Shown here: positions 42,029-51,989 of the stretch, one piece after another | Numbering within the stretch: position 1 is the stretch's first letter | Layout of the letters: every line of letters begins with the position of its first letter | Assembly (NCBI RefSeq): GCF_001029505.1 | Contig: NZ_LEKH01000004.1 | Span: forward strand, 173,186 to 237,185 | Source of the DNA: Rubrobacter aplysinae | Lineage (GTDB): Bacteria > Actinomycetota > Rubrobacteria > Rubrobacterales > Rubrobacteraceae | Reading direction: 5' to 3' | DNA length: 64,000 nucleotides | Made by a program: the position numbers and the translations under genes | The notes under the pieces: generated by a model | What the model was told of the DNA's origin: nothing | Seen by the model: only the letters and a program-made list of their open reading frames with translations | The model's database searches: none

Positions 42029-42595
42029 GTGACAGGCTTTAAGGTGGTATTGGACGCAAACGTCCTGTACCCTGTGTATCTGCGGGACCTACTACTGCAC
42101 TTCGCTGAAAGAGGATTTTACGAAGTTCGTTGGACCGATCAGATACTCCAAGAAGTAGCACGGAGTATCAAAAGAAAGCGGCCCGAGGCCGTACATCATA
42201 AAGTGGACCGAATGGTGGCTCGGCTGAATGTGGCCTTTGAGGAAGCTCGCATTACAGGCCACGAAGATTTGATAGAGGTGATGCAAAATCACCCAAAAGA
42301 CCGCCACGTTCTTGCGGCTGCAGTGAAAGACAATGCAGATATGATAGTCACTAACAACGTGATCGACTTCCCTCGGGGAGCATGCGATAAATATGATGTC
42401 GAGATTGTCACACCCGACGAGTTTCTACTGTGCCAATGGGCGCTCTGCAACAACGATACGTTCTGTACGCTGCTTCAGGAGCTAGTGGATTCGTATTCTA
42501 AGCCTTCCTTTACGCTACCGGGCGTGGCTGCCGAGGCGTGGGCCAAGACAGTCCCGAACTTTAGCGAGGCTGTCTTGACCTACGTGTTGCGGTAA
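42029..42595 (+). CDS. PIN-domain toxin (PIN_3 family)
   Basis: A 188-aa predicted RNase. KVVLDANVLYPVYLRDLLL holds the first catalytic Asp, a Glu follows in QILQEVARSI, and PKDRHVLAAAVKDNADMIVTNNVIDFP holds the second and third Asp. This set of acidic residues binds Mg2+ for RNA cleavage. The C-terminal half (about 130-188) is an extension. It pairs with the HTH antitoxin directly upstream. The start is GTG 42029 behind a GGAGG about 14 bases away, consistent with translation coupled to the antitoxin. Target RNA unknown. Confidence 0.87.
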   Translation: MTGFKVVLDANVLYPVYLRDLLLHFAERGFYEVRWTDQILQEVARSIKRKRPEAVHHKVDRMVARLNVAFEEARITGHEDLIEVMQNHPKDRHVLAAAVKDNADMIVTNNVIDFPRGACDKYDVEIVTPDEFLLCQWALCNNDTFCTLLQELVDSYSKPSFTLPGVAAEAWAKTVPNFSEAVLTYVLR

Positions 42596-42687
42596 CTCAT
42601 TTAGAGTTAAGCTGAAGCTCTTCGGTCATTGGTGTGTAGTCAAAGGGGCGATGGATTGCTTGTAATTGCCTATAAAACGGAGATTCC

Positions 42688-42894
42688 ATGGAAAGCAACA
42701 ACCAAGAATACGCCATAAAGCAAGTCGGAGAGCGGTACTATCCTGTGATCGTGGACCACGACGCGGGCGGGCACTACGAGATCAACAACCCGCTAACGGG
42801 CGGCGTGCTCTCCTACAAGGACCCGGAGGCCGCCGAGACCTACATCCAGCGCGCCCGGGAACAGGGCGACCCGGAAGGGAACGAAGAGGGCTAG
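42688..42894 (+). CDS. Small hydrophilic protein, unknown function
   Basis: A 68-aa protein (MESNNQEYAIKQVGERYYPV) with no membrane segment and no family I recognise. The C-terminus is acidic (DPEGNEEG). A typical start site is not clear, and it overlaps the end of the convergent membrane protein gene by four bases. Codon use matches the chromosome rather than the toxin-antitoxin island. Confidence 0.5.
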   Translation: MESNNQEYAIKQVGERYYPVIVDHDAGGHYEINNPLTGGVLSYKDPEAAETYIQRAREQGDPEGNEEG

Positions 42895-43849
42895 TCGGGC
42901 ACCGTGACGGGCCTGCGCCAGACGGTCGCTATGACGGCCGTTAGCGCGACCGCGACGGTGAGGCGTATCAGGAGCAGCGGCAAGACGGGTATCCCGAGGG
43001 GAATGAAGATCAGGGTATCCTCCACCACCGCGTGACAGGCGCACAGAAACAGCAAGACGAGCGTGATCTCCCGCCGCGTGAACCCCTGTTCGCGGGCTTG
43101 CTCCAGGATCACGCCCGCCCCGAAGGCGAGGCCGAAGAGCAGCCCGCCGGCCATTGTTATCGAGCCGTGGGCCGGGATGCCCAAGGGTGTCACCAGTGGC
43201 CGCGTCCTCGCCGCGAACCGCTCCAGGGCCCCGAGGTCCTTGAGCACCTGGATAAACACCATCAGTGGGATGACGATGGCGGAGATCTGGATCACCCCGA
43301 CCGCCGCCGACTGCAGCGCCCCGGTGGTGATCTCCAGAGGGCCGGAGGGCTCCGGCCCTCCCCCGGAGGCCAGCCCGTAGCCCGCCTGCGCCCCGCCGCC
43401 GGACCACACGAGGTTTATCGTGATGCCCGAGACCACGGCCAGGCCGATTCTGAAAGAGAGCACCGCCGCCAGACTCGCCCCGACCTGCCGGCACACCGCG
43501 GACTCCACCGGGAGTCCGTGCGAGAAGCTGAGCATCACCGCGAGGATAAAGACCTGCTTCACCGTCAGCCCCATCGTGAGGATCGCGCCGATGGCGGCGT
43601 ACAGGTTCAAGAGGTTGCCGAGCAGGAGCGCGACCGCGGCCTCCTGCGGCAGGCCGAAAACACCCATGACCGGCGAGAGACCCGACAGCAGAAACTCGTA
43701 CACCGGCGTGTAGCGTAGCAGGCTCACCGCGAGCGTGACGGGGAAGATGATCCTGCCGAGCTTCCACGCCGTCCGCAGCCCGGAGAGGAGCCCCTCCAGC
43801 CACCGCACCCTCGCCAGAGTCTTCGCTAGCCGGGCTGCCGCGCGGTTCA

Positions 43850-43850
<1 letters not shown>
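42891..43850 (-). CDS. Nucleoside-recognition (GATE) domain membrane protein
   Basis: A 319-aa protein with about eight hydrophobic segments. AVMLSFSHGLPVESAVCRQVG and AHGSITMAGGLLFGLAFGAGVI are the paired polar-in-membrane motifs of the nucleoside recognition/GATE family (spore maturation proteins SpmA/B, YjiH). Its transport or recognition substrate is not established. The start codon shares base 43850 with the ligA stop, so it is translated from the ligA transcript. Confidence 0.8.
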
Positions 43851-46027
<2,177 letters not shown>

Positions 46028-46032
46028 TCAGG

Positions 46033-46386
46033 GTGCGCAAGGAGCTACAGAGCCCAGAAGAGTTCGACGAGGAGGTGCGGGAGGAGATCCGGCTATCTTC
46101 CGAGATGGATCTCCCGCTTCACGCGCTCTCGGTGTTGCTGCCCGGCGGCCCGGATGCCGACCCCGCCCGGCTGCTGGAGGAGATTCGCCGGGCGGATCTC
46201 GTGACCACCGGCTCATCGGGGGAGGTATCGCTCGTGCTCCCCAATACCTCGCCGAATAACGCCTGGCTTGTCGCCAGACGCCTGCTCGCGGCGGTGCCCG
46301 GCGCGGAGATAGGAGAGGCCGTCTACTCGCCCGACGATACCCCGCAGACCTTCCTCGACCGGGCCCGCCAGAACCGGGCCGGATAA
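46033..46386 (+). CDS. Degenerate GGDEF-like protein
   Basis: A 117-aa protein. HALSVLLPGGPDADPARLLEE, then DLVTTGSSGEVSLVLPNTSP, and GEAVYSPDDTPQTFLDRARQ follow the strand-helix order of a GGDEF fold. The GGDEF active loop is replaced by GSSGEV and the N-terminal half of the domain is absent. It therefore cannot make cyclic di-GMP but could bind a nucleotide or partner. The GTG start and an upstream TATACT (45988-45993) make a divergent promoter pair with ligA. Function unknown. Confidence 0.55.
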   Translation: MRKELQSPEEFDEEVREEIRLSSEMDLPLHALSVLLPGGPDADPARLLEEIRRADLVTTGSSGEVSLVLPNTSPNNAWLVARRLLAAVPGAEIGEAVYSPDDTPQTFLDRARQNRAG

Positions 46387-46624
46387 CGGTGGTTCAGGCG
46401 GCGGGATAAGGAGTGTCCGGAAGCGGCGCGCTACCGCTCGGACCTCGTGTTCGCCCTGCCCCGCCAACCCCGACGTACTCTCGATCCCGTCCCGCTACTA
46501 TTACTGTCCGGGCTCTGCAGAGCGACCAGAAAACGACGTAATGATGCCTCTCTCGCCCGGGTCGTGTAGCTTCGTCCGGCCCTCGCGCCTCCTGTTTTCA
46601 CGTAACGGGGCCCGTGGAGCGGGA

Positions 46625-46652
46625 TTACAAATCATCGAGGCTACGCTACACT
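46625..46652 (+). promoter_or_regulatory. Promoter of the lipoprotein gene
   Basis: TTACAA (46625-46630), 16-base spacer, TACACT (46647-46652), then nine bases to the ATG. Transcription should start two or three bases before the start codon. Confidence 0.5.
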
Positions 46653-46661
46653 GCCCGGGTT

Positions 46662-47402
46662 ATGGATACATCTCATACTGCATCCGTGCGCTCCAGGCTT
46701 CTCCCCAGGGTCGCCATCGCTTCCGTGCTAGCCCTCTCGCTCGCGCTCTCCGGCTGTTCGGGCGGTGGAGATCAGGGCTCCGGAAGCTCTGGCGGCTCTA
46801 CCCAGAAGAACCAGGACGCCGGCCAGACCTCGGCCGCGCCACGAGAGACGACAGAGACCACGGCGGCCCCCGAGGCCGCGTCCACCGTCCCGGCCGGGGA
46901 GACCATACCGCAAACCACCGACCGGGGCGGCTCCACGAACGCGGAGGGCCAGGGTCCTTCCACCGCTCTCTCGGGCGGGCTGGAGGAGGCTCGGGAGAGA
47001 GCAAAGAGCTGGAACGAGGACGCCGAGCTCTACGCGATAGCCAGCGTACCGGCCACCGTGAACGCCGCAGGCGAGAACGGCGGGTGGCTATACTCCTTCG
47101 TCTCGGAGTCCGCCGGGGCGGTTATCAGCGTCCCGTACACGGGCGGCCGGCTGCGGCAGGCCCAGGGCCAGCAGTTGCCGGAGGGCCAGATCCGGCGTAT
47201 ATCGGGCGACACGCTCTCCACCGGAGATCTCGTGGATAGCTCCGAGGCCATCCAGAGGTCAGACGACGTGAAGAGTTACCTGGAGAACAACCCGCAGGCC
47301 GGGGCCTCGGCGGGCCTGGACTCGGGCTCGGGCGACGAGCCGGAGTGGATACTGAGCATCCCCTCCGAGGCTCTGCAGGACCGGGTCTCCGCCACCGAAT
47401 AG
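46662..47402 (+). CDS. Putative lipoprotein
   Basis: A 246-aa protein. A basic head, a hydrophobic stretch and LALSGCSGGGDQG form a lipoprotein signal peptide with the lipid-bearing Cys about residue 29. The next 60 residues are low-complexity Ser/Gly/Thr/Glu, a flexible linker. From about 100 a small globular domain follows (LYAIASVPATVNAAGENGG, IRRISGDTLSTGDLVDSSEA) that I cannot assign. It would be anchored outside the cell membrane. ATG 46662 is chosen because a promoter ends nine bases upstream. It is the first gene before the PspA-like cluster. Confidence 0.72.
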   Translation: MDTSHTASVRSRLLPRVAIASVLALSLALSGCSGGGDQGSGSSGGSTQKNQDAGQTSAAPRETTETTAAPEAASTVPAGETIPQTTDRGGSTNAEGQGPSTALSGGLEEARERAKSWNEDAELYAIASVPATVNAAGENGGWLYSFVSESAGAVISVPYTGGRLRQAQGQQLPEGQIRRISGDTLSTGDLVDSSEAIQRSDDVKSYLENNPQAGASAGLDSGSGDEPEWILSIPSEALQDRVSATE

Positions 47403-47429
47403 GCCCGGCGTAGGCCAGACACCAGAGGG

Positions 47430-47481
47430 TTAGGGCCCGGAGCCTGGTTGGTATATAATCCGGGTGGCACCCGCAGGGTGC
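47430..47481 (+). promoter_or_regulatory. Promoter and 5' hairpin of the PspA-like operon
   Basis: TTAGGG (47430-47435), 18-base spacer, TATAAT (47454-47459). The predicted start near 47466 falls at the base of GCACCC-GCA-GGGTGC (47467-47481), a perfect six-pair hairpin, so the mRNA would carry a 5'-terminal stem-loop that often protects from decay. Confidence 0.55.
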
Positions 47482-47517
47482 AAAAGGCCACGCGATGCCT
47501 GGAGGTAGCGGCGCGAG

Positions 47518-48312
47518 ATGGGTAGGCTGACGAGGATGATCCGGGGCTTTTTCGGTAAGTTCACCTCCGGCGTGGAGCAACGCAACCCCGAGCTGCTGCT
47601 CGAAAACGCCGTGCAGGACGAGCTGGACAACCTCAAGAAGCTCCAGGTCGCTGCGGCCCGCACGATGGCCTACGAGAAGATGCTGGCCGACGACCTCTCC
47701 GAGAAGCGGAAGGTCGCCGAGGCCAAGGGCCGCCAGGCCCGCGAGCTCGCTTCCCGGGGCCAGCGCGAGGCCGCCGTCGAGGTGGTGCAGCAAAAGCGCG
47801 AGGCCGAAGAAGGCATAGAGGGGATCGAGAGCAGCCTCGAGGAGGCCCGCCAGAACTCTGAGGAGATGGAGCGCGCCTTCCGGGATCAGGAACGCCGCTA
47901 CCAGGAGACCGTGCGCGAGCGCTCCGCGTTGGTGGAGGAGAACCAGCGCTCGAAGGCCATGCGCACCGCCAACGAGGCACGCTCCAATATCTCGCTCTCG
48001 GACTCCTCCCGGGATCTTGAGAAGGCCCGGCAGACGATCCGGCAGTCCTCCTACGAGGCCGGGGCCGTCGGCGAGCTGGGCGGGCCGAGCGAGGTGGAGC
48101 GCCAGATCGCCGACACCGAGCTGGACGTAAAACGCCTCGACGCCGAGAAGGAGCTTGAGATGATGGAGGCCGACATGGGCCTGCGTAGCTCCGATTCCCA
48201 GCAGCGCCTGGGATCCGGTGGGGATGAGCAGGCAGACGAGGTGGACGAGTCGGAGCTCGACGAGGCGCTCGGGGAGACCGATCAGGGCCCCGAGCGCCGG
48301 AGAGAAGGCTAG
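47518..48312 (+). CDS. PspA/IM30-family coiled-coil protein
   Basis: A 264-aa, mostly helical protein. It opens with MGRLTRMIRGFFGKFTSGVE, an amphipathic membrane-binding helix like PspA helix 0, then ENAVQDELDNLKKLQVAAA as in PspA/IM30 (the family usually reads ...EDPEKMLDQAI...), followed by about 150 residues of coiled coil. An acidic tail (about 225-264) replaces the usual C-terminus. PspA/IM30 proteins polymerise on damaged membrane. The ribosome binding site is GGAGG, 11 bases from the ATG. It is the first gene of a run of same-strand genes (48315, 49151, 50009, 50632), which overlap or nearly abut. Confidence 0.75.
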   Translation: MGRLTRMIRGFFGKFTSGVEQRNPELLLENAVQDELDNLKKLQVAAARTMAYEKMLADDLSEKRKVAEAKGRQARELASRGQREAAVEVVQQKREAEEGIEGIESSLEEARQNSEEMERAFRDQERRYQETVRERSALVEENQRSKAMRTANEARSNISLSDSSRDLEKARQTIRQSSYEAGAVGELGGPSEVERQIADTELDVKRLDAEKELEMMEADMGLRSSDSQQRLGSGGDEQADEVDESELDEALGETDQGPERRREG

Positions 48313-48314
48313 CC

Positions 48315-49154
48315 ATGTCCGTCGTAAAAGCTGAAAAACGCCGCACGAACCTGTACAGGTTCGCCCCGCTCGGCGCGCTGGGCGGTTTTGGAGCGTTCGC
48401 AGTGGCCTCCGACGCCTCGCTTCTCGCGCTGGCGTGCGGTGCCGGGGCCGTGGCCGCCGGGAACCGGCTGTGGCGCGGGCGGCAGGAGGCTCCTTACAAG
48501 GAGCTGCGGCGTCGGATCCAGGACAACCTCTCGGAGCTTGGCAAGGTGGCGCGCGAGGATCGCATCGCCGCGCCGCAGATGAAACGGCTGGCCGGGCTGC
48601 AGGAGGGCCTCGTGGAGAGCTGGAAGCTCTTGCCCGAGGACTACGCCCCGATACTCTTCGAGGACCTCTCGGCCATCGTGACCGAGATCGAGGGCACCGT
48701 CCTCCTCGCCCGCCGGCGCTCGGCGCTGCGGCGTCACCTCGACGGCCTGGATCGGCGCGCCGTGGCTCGCCGCATAAAGGGCCTCGAAAAAGAGCTCGCC
48801 GCTCTGGAGCCGGATTCCGAGCTCCGCAAGCCCTTCGAGAACGCCCTCGCCAGCCGCTGCCGGGAGCTTGAGAGCCACGATGGTATTCTGGACGGCATCG
48901 GCGCCATAAACGCCCAGCTGGAGAACGCCGAGAGCCTGCTGTCCAGCCTCCGGGGAGAGATGCTCTCGGTTGATGCCGGGCTATCCGCCGGCTCGTCCGG
49001 CGGGCTCCGGGAGGATCGCCTGGAACACCTGCGGCAGCAGGTATCGCGTTTCCGGCGTAGCCTGGGCGAGGTAAGCCGGAGCGTAGAGGAGCCACCGGCG
49101 GGGGATGCTTCCGCCACGACACGCAAGCTGACGGAGCAGGTGACTGTTAGATGA
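48315..49154 (+). CDS. Membrane-tethered coiled-coil protein, unknown family
   Basis: A 279-aa protein. Residues about 17-50 hold two short hydrophobic stretches (FAPLGALGGFGAFAVAS and ALACGAGAVAAGNRLW), a likely membrane hairpin. The remainder is helical and rich in Arg/Glu/Leu heptads (about 65-280), such as KRLAGLQEGLVESWKLL and RLEHLRQQVSRFRRSLGEV. It starts two bases after the PspA-like gene and its stop overlaps the next start (ATGA), so the three are translationally linked. I recognise no family; a membrane partner of the PspA-like protein is the simplest guess. Confidence 0.65.
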   Translation: MSVVKAEKRRTNLYRFAPLGALGGFGAFAVASDASLLALACGAGAVAAGNRLWRGRQEAPYKELRRRIQDNLSELGKVAREDRIAAPQMKRLAGLQEGLVESWKLLPEDYAPILFEDLSAIVTEIEGTVLLARRRSALRRHLDGLDRRAVARRIKGLEKELAALEPDSELRKPFENALASRCRELESHDGILDGIGAINAQLENAESLLSSLRGEMLSVDAGLSAGSSGGLREDRLEHLRQQVSRFRRSLGEVSRSVEEPPAGDASATTRKLTEQVTVR

Positions 49155-49999
49155 CAGAGTATGGAGATAGCCACCGGGACGAACGCTACCGGGATAACAG
49201 AGAGCGTGCCCAGGAGGCCGGGGATTCCGCAGAGTACGAGGGTGCGGAGCGTCGCAGCTTCTTCCAGAGGCTGCTCTTCGGCGACGGAGAGGAAGACGTC
49301 CAGCAGCCCGCCGGGATCTCCTCCGGATCGCGCGAGCTAGAGGAGTCCGAGGAGCCCCGGGAACTCCACGGCTTCACGGTCGAGCGCGCCGCGAGCGTCA
49401 TAAAGGACATGCCCGAGGACGTGCCCCAGAAGAGCGCCGTCAGGATCGTGCGCCAGACACTGGCCGCCGCCAGCATAGAGGTCGGCGAGCTAGACCGCGC
49501 CACCCGCATGCGCGAGGCCAAGCTGGAGTCCCGCATAGAGCTCAGCCGGGGCCGGGTGGACGAGCTGAACGAGAAGACCGACGAGGTCATAACCTCCTTG
49601 CAGGACCAGATCGAGAAGGCCCGCGAGGCCCGGGACTACGGCGTCTCCGAGGAGGAACGCAAGATAAACGAGGCCCGTGACGGGCTGTCGGACGTGGACC
49701 TGGTAAGAAGCTTCTTCGACATCCGGGCGGACGAGCGCCGCTCCGAAGCCTCCAGCGACCAGCTCGCCGGAGAGGCGGAGACTCAAGGCGAGGAGTTCTG
49801 GAGCGAGCGTTACCAGGAGGGGCACGAGCCCCGCGGGGATGAGACCGAGATCATGGACCCCCTGGAGGACGACACCCAGGTGTTTGGTGACCCCGCGCCG
49901 GAGTACCCCCGGTACGGCGAGGAGAGGGGCGAGGATAGTCCCCATGGCCCTCACGATCCTCCTCAAGACCCCCAAGAGCCCTACGAACCCCGGAGGTAG
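49151..49999 (+). CDS. Coiled-coil protein, unknown family
   Basis: A 282-aa hydrophilic protein. Residues about 70-190 form a helical core with heptads (HGFTVERAASVIKDM, RIELSRGRVDELNEKTDEV, QDQIEKAREARDYGV). The first 65 and last 80 residues are disordered, acidic and Pro/Tyr/Arg-rich (PEYPRYGEERGEDSP). No membrane helix. The start overlaps the previous stop as ATGA. The middle region superficially resembles a domain with the previous gene, so both may be part of one complex. Function unknown. Confidence 0.65.
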   Translation: MTEYGDSHRDERYRDNRERAQEAGDSAEYEGAERRSFFQRLLFGDGEEDVQQPAGISSGSRELEESEEPRELHGFTVERAASVIKDMPEDVPQKSAVRIVRQTLAAASIEVGELDRATRMREAKLESRIELSRGRVDELNEKTDEVITSLQDQIEKAREARDYGVSEEERKINEARDGLSDVDLVRSFFDIRADERRSEASSDQLAGEAETQGEEFWSERYQEGHEPRGDETEIMDPLEDDTQVFGDPAPEYPRYGEERGEDSPHGPHDPPQDPQEPYEPRR

Positions 50000-50008
50000 A
50001 CGGGCCAG

Positions 50009-50563
50009 TTGGGCATACCTAGACGTCTGGGACGCCTGGCCCGGGGCTTCGTCTCCACCCTGCAAGAAGACGAGCATCTCAACGAGCGCGTCCGGGAGAC
50101 CCTCCGCAACGGCCGGGAGAGCGGCGAGAGCTTGAAGAGCGCCGTCGGCGCCGCCTGGCGCGGGGCCGCCGAGGAGTGGCGCTCCGCCGAGGAAGAAGAG
50201 CAATCAACCTCGGAGCAGGAAAAACGAGAAAAGCGGGAGAAGCGAGAGGACCGCGCAGGTGTGGGCGGCGAGGGTGGGCGGACCGGCTCCGGCGCGAAAG
50301 CCGGGCCGAGGACCGGATCCCGCCCGGGGGCCGGATGGCTGCCGCGCAAGTATCCGCCAAACGTGCTCGCCGCTTACCGGCGGCTCGGGCTCGAAACCGG
50401 GGCCGACATGGACGAGGTTCGCCGCAAGCGCCGCGAGCTCGTAAAACGCTACCACCCCGACCGCTTCTCCGACCCCGAGAAGCGTGTAAAGGCCGAGAGG
50501 CTTACGGCCCAGATCAACGCGGCCCACGATACCGTCCGCCGTCACAAGGCCCGCATCCTGTAA
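50009..50563 (+). CDS. J-domain protein with long disordered head
   Basis: A 184-aa protein. Residues about 121-182 are a J domain: AAYRRLGLETGADMDEVRRK, then KRYHPDRFSDPEKRVKAE with the essential HPD at 149-151. This motif stimulates Hsp70 (DnaK) ATPase. There is no Gly/Phe region or zinc finger, so it is a class C (type III) co-chaperone. The first 110 residues are a short amphipathic segment and a Glu/Arg and Gly/Ser-rich disordered part. The TTG start is preceded by GGAGG at 13 bases. In this operon it would recruit DnaK to whatever the coiled-coil proteins assemble. Confidence 0.88.
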   Translation: MGIPRRLGRLARGFVSTLQEDEHLNERVRETLRNGRESGESLKSAVGAAWRGAAEEWRSAEEEEQSTSEQEKREKREKREDRAGVGGEGGRTGSGAKAGPRTGSRPGAGWLPRKYPPNVLAAYRRLGLETGADMDEVRRKRRELVKRYHPDRFSDPEKRVKAERLTAQINAAHDTVRRHKARIL

Positions 50564-50631
50564 GGATGGTGCAGGGTCCGGCCGGCACTCTTCGTGTAAA
50601 ATGCGAACATGACGTGGGATGAGGCTCGGAT

Positions 50632-51468
50632 ATGAGGGTTGCGGTGCTGCTCGAGGAGTTCAACGAGCACCTCGCCGACGACCTGGATACCAGCCCCCGC
50701 ACCGCAGAGTTTTACGAGTCCGACCTGCGCGAGTTCTCCCGGTTTCTCGAAGGCCGGGGCGTCGAGGCGATAGAGGATCTCACGGTCGGCGAGGTGATGG
50801 AGTTCCGCAACCACCTGCTGGACTCCAAGCGCAAGAGCTTTACCGTTTACCGCAAGGACGCGGCGGTACGCCGCTTTCTAAACTGGGTCAGAACGGCGAC
50901 CGACGCCGGCTTCGACCTCGACCCCATAGAGCCGGTCCACCAGCCGCTGGATCAGAAGATAGCCATCCTGGAGAACGAGGAGACCGAGAGGCTCCTGTCC
51001 TTCCCGGTAAACAGGCTCGACGACGCCCGCGACGCGGCGATGATGAGCCTGATGCTCGACACCGGGGTGACGGTAAGCGAGATCCGGGGTGTCCTGCGGG
51101 AGGACGTGGACCTCGAAGCGGCCCAGATACACCTCGGCCGTCCCGAGTCCTCACACCTCGCGCCCCGCACGCTAGCCCTGTCCGACGAGACGGTGGACGA
51201 GTTGCGAGGTTACCTCTCCCGGCGCGAAGACGAGACCCCGGAGCTCGTGATCGGACGCGCAGCCCGCCCGGTTACCACCTCCAAGTCGCTCCAGAACGCC
51301 ATCTACAAGCGTTGCGACCAGGTCGGCCTGTGGCGAATCTCCCCGATGGTCCTGCGTCATACCTTCGCCGTGCGGCTCCTGCGCCGCGGCTACTCCCTGG
51401 GGGGGCTAAGAGACGCCCTCGGCGTGCGTGACACCACCAACATCGGGGTCTACAAGAAGTTCCTGTAG
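50632..51468 (+). CDS. Tyrosine-recombinase fold protein with lost catalytic residues
   Basis: A 278-aa XerD-length protein with a SAM-like N-terminal domain (NEHLADDLDTSPRTAEFYES) and a catalytic fold. By alignment to E. coli XerD, Arg148 is Thr147 (LDTGVTVSEIRG), Lys172 is missing, His244 is Met239 (SPMVLRHTFAVRLL), Arg247 is Arg242, His270 is Val265 (ALGVRDTTN) and Tyr279 is Tyr274. Four of the six catalytic residues are gone, so strand cleavage is unlikely. No attachment site or mobile genes are near. It is in the run with the J-domain gene (start 68 bases downstream), which suggests a structural or DNA-binding role instead of integration. Confidence 0.8.
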   Translation: MRVAVLLEEFNEHLADDLDTSPRTAEFYESDLREFSRFLEGRGVEAIEDLTVGEVMEFRNHLLDSKRKSFTVYRKDAAVRRFLNWVRTATDAGFDLDPIEPVHQPLDQKIAILENEETERLLSFPVNRLDDARDAAMMSLMLDTGVTVSEIRGVLREDVDLEAAQIHLGRPESSHLAPRTLALSDETVDELRGYLSRREDETPELVIGRAARPVTTSKSLQNAIYKRCDQVGLWRISPMVLRHTFAVRLLRRGYSLGGLRDALGVRDTTNIGVYKKFL

Positions 51469-51521
51469 CTGGTGTAGTCGCTCCCGTCCGCGGGACCTGG
51501 CACGACCCGGCGTGACCCGGC

Positions 51522-51701
51522 CTAGCTGGTCAGATCCTTGAGGTCGCCCTTCTTCTCCTTGGCCGTGCCCTTGTTCTGGTCCTTGCGCCCCTCGGACTTC
51601 TTGGACTTGTCGCCGCTCGCCGCCCCGGCCGCCTCTTTCGCCCGGCCCTTGGCCTTGTCCTTGGCCGCCTCCGCCTTGTCCTGCGCGCTGTCCTTGCTCA
51701 C
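51522..51701 (-). CDS. CsbD-like stress protein
   Basis: A 59-aa, very hydrophilic Lys/Ala/Asp protein (SKDSAQDKAEAAKDKAKGRA, then DKSKKSEGRKDQNKGTAKEK). The composition and repeated KxKG/KEAA pattern match CsbD-like proteins, which are induced by general stress. The GTG start has AAAGAGGTCACTC upstream on the minus strand; a longer open frame on that strand runs through the poly-Gln shadow of the next gene and is not real. It is the only minus-strand gene inside the scaffold cluster, with its start divergent from the 737-aa gene. Confidence 0.72.
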   Translation of the reverse strand: MSKDSAQDKAEAAKDKAKGRAKEAAGAASGDKSKKSEGRKDQNKGTAKEKKGDLKDLTS

Positions 51702-51937
51702 GAGTGACCTCTTTCCTCTCCTCTGTTGCATTTCCCCCGTGCGCCGCCTCCGGGCGGGCACTATCGAGATAATTACCCCTCCCTGGCGGATAAAGAAACC
51801 TCTTCTACGCTCCTCTACTATATAAATAGTCAAAAAGATGCCGAGAAATCTTCTCTTCGGGATCAAAAGAGGATTAAATGACCCGGAGCCAGGGAAAAAG
51901 GGGTAATACACAGGAAAATCTGTATCTGGAGAATCTG

Positions 51938-51967
51938 TTGCGGCCTGCGGGCCGGTCAGCATATAAG
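51938..51967 (+). promoter_or_regulatory. Promoter of the 737-aa repeat protein
   Basis: TTGCGG (51938-51943), 18-base spacer, TATAAG (51962-51967), then AAAGGGGTAGAG and the GTG at 51990. Confidence 0.55.
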
Positions 51968-51989
51968 AGCCAGCGGTAAAGGGGTAGAG

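Noticed and set aside
50632..51468. Integrase of a genomic island
   Set aside because: Catalytic residues are missing, and there is no tRNA, attachment repeat or mobile gene nearby; GC content matches the chromosome.
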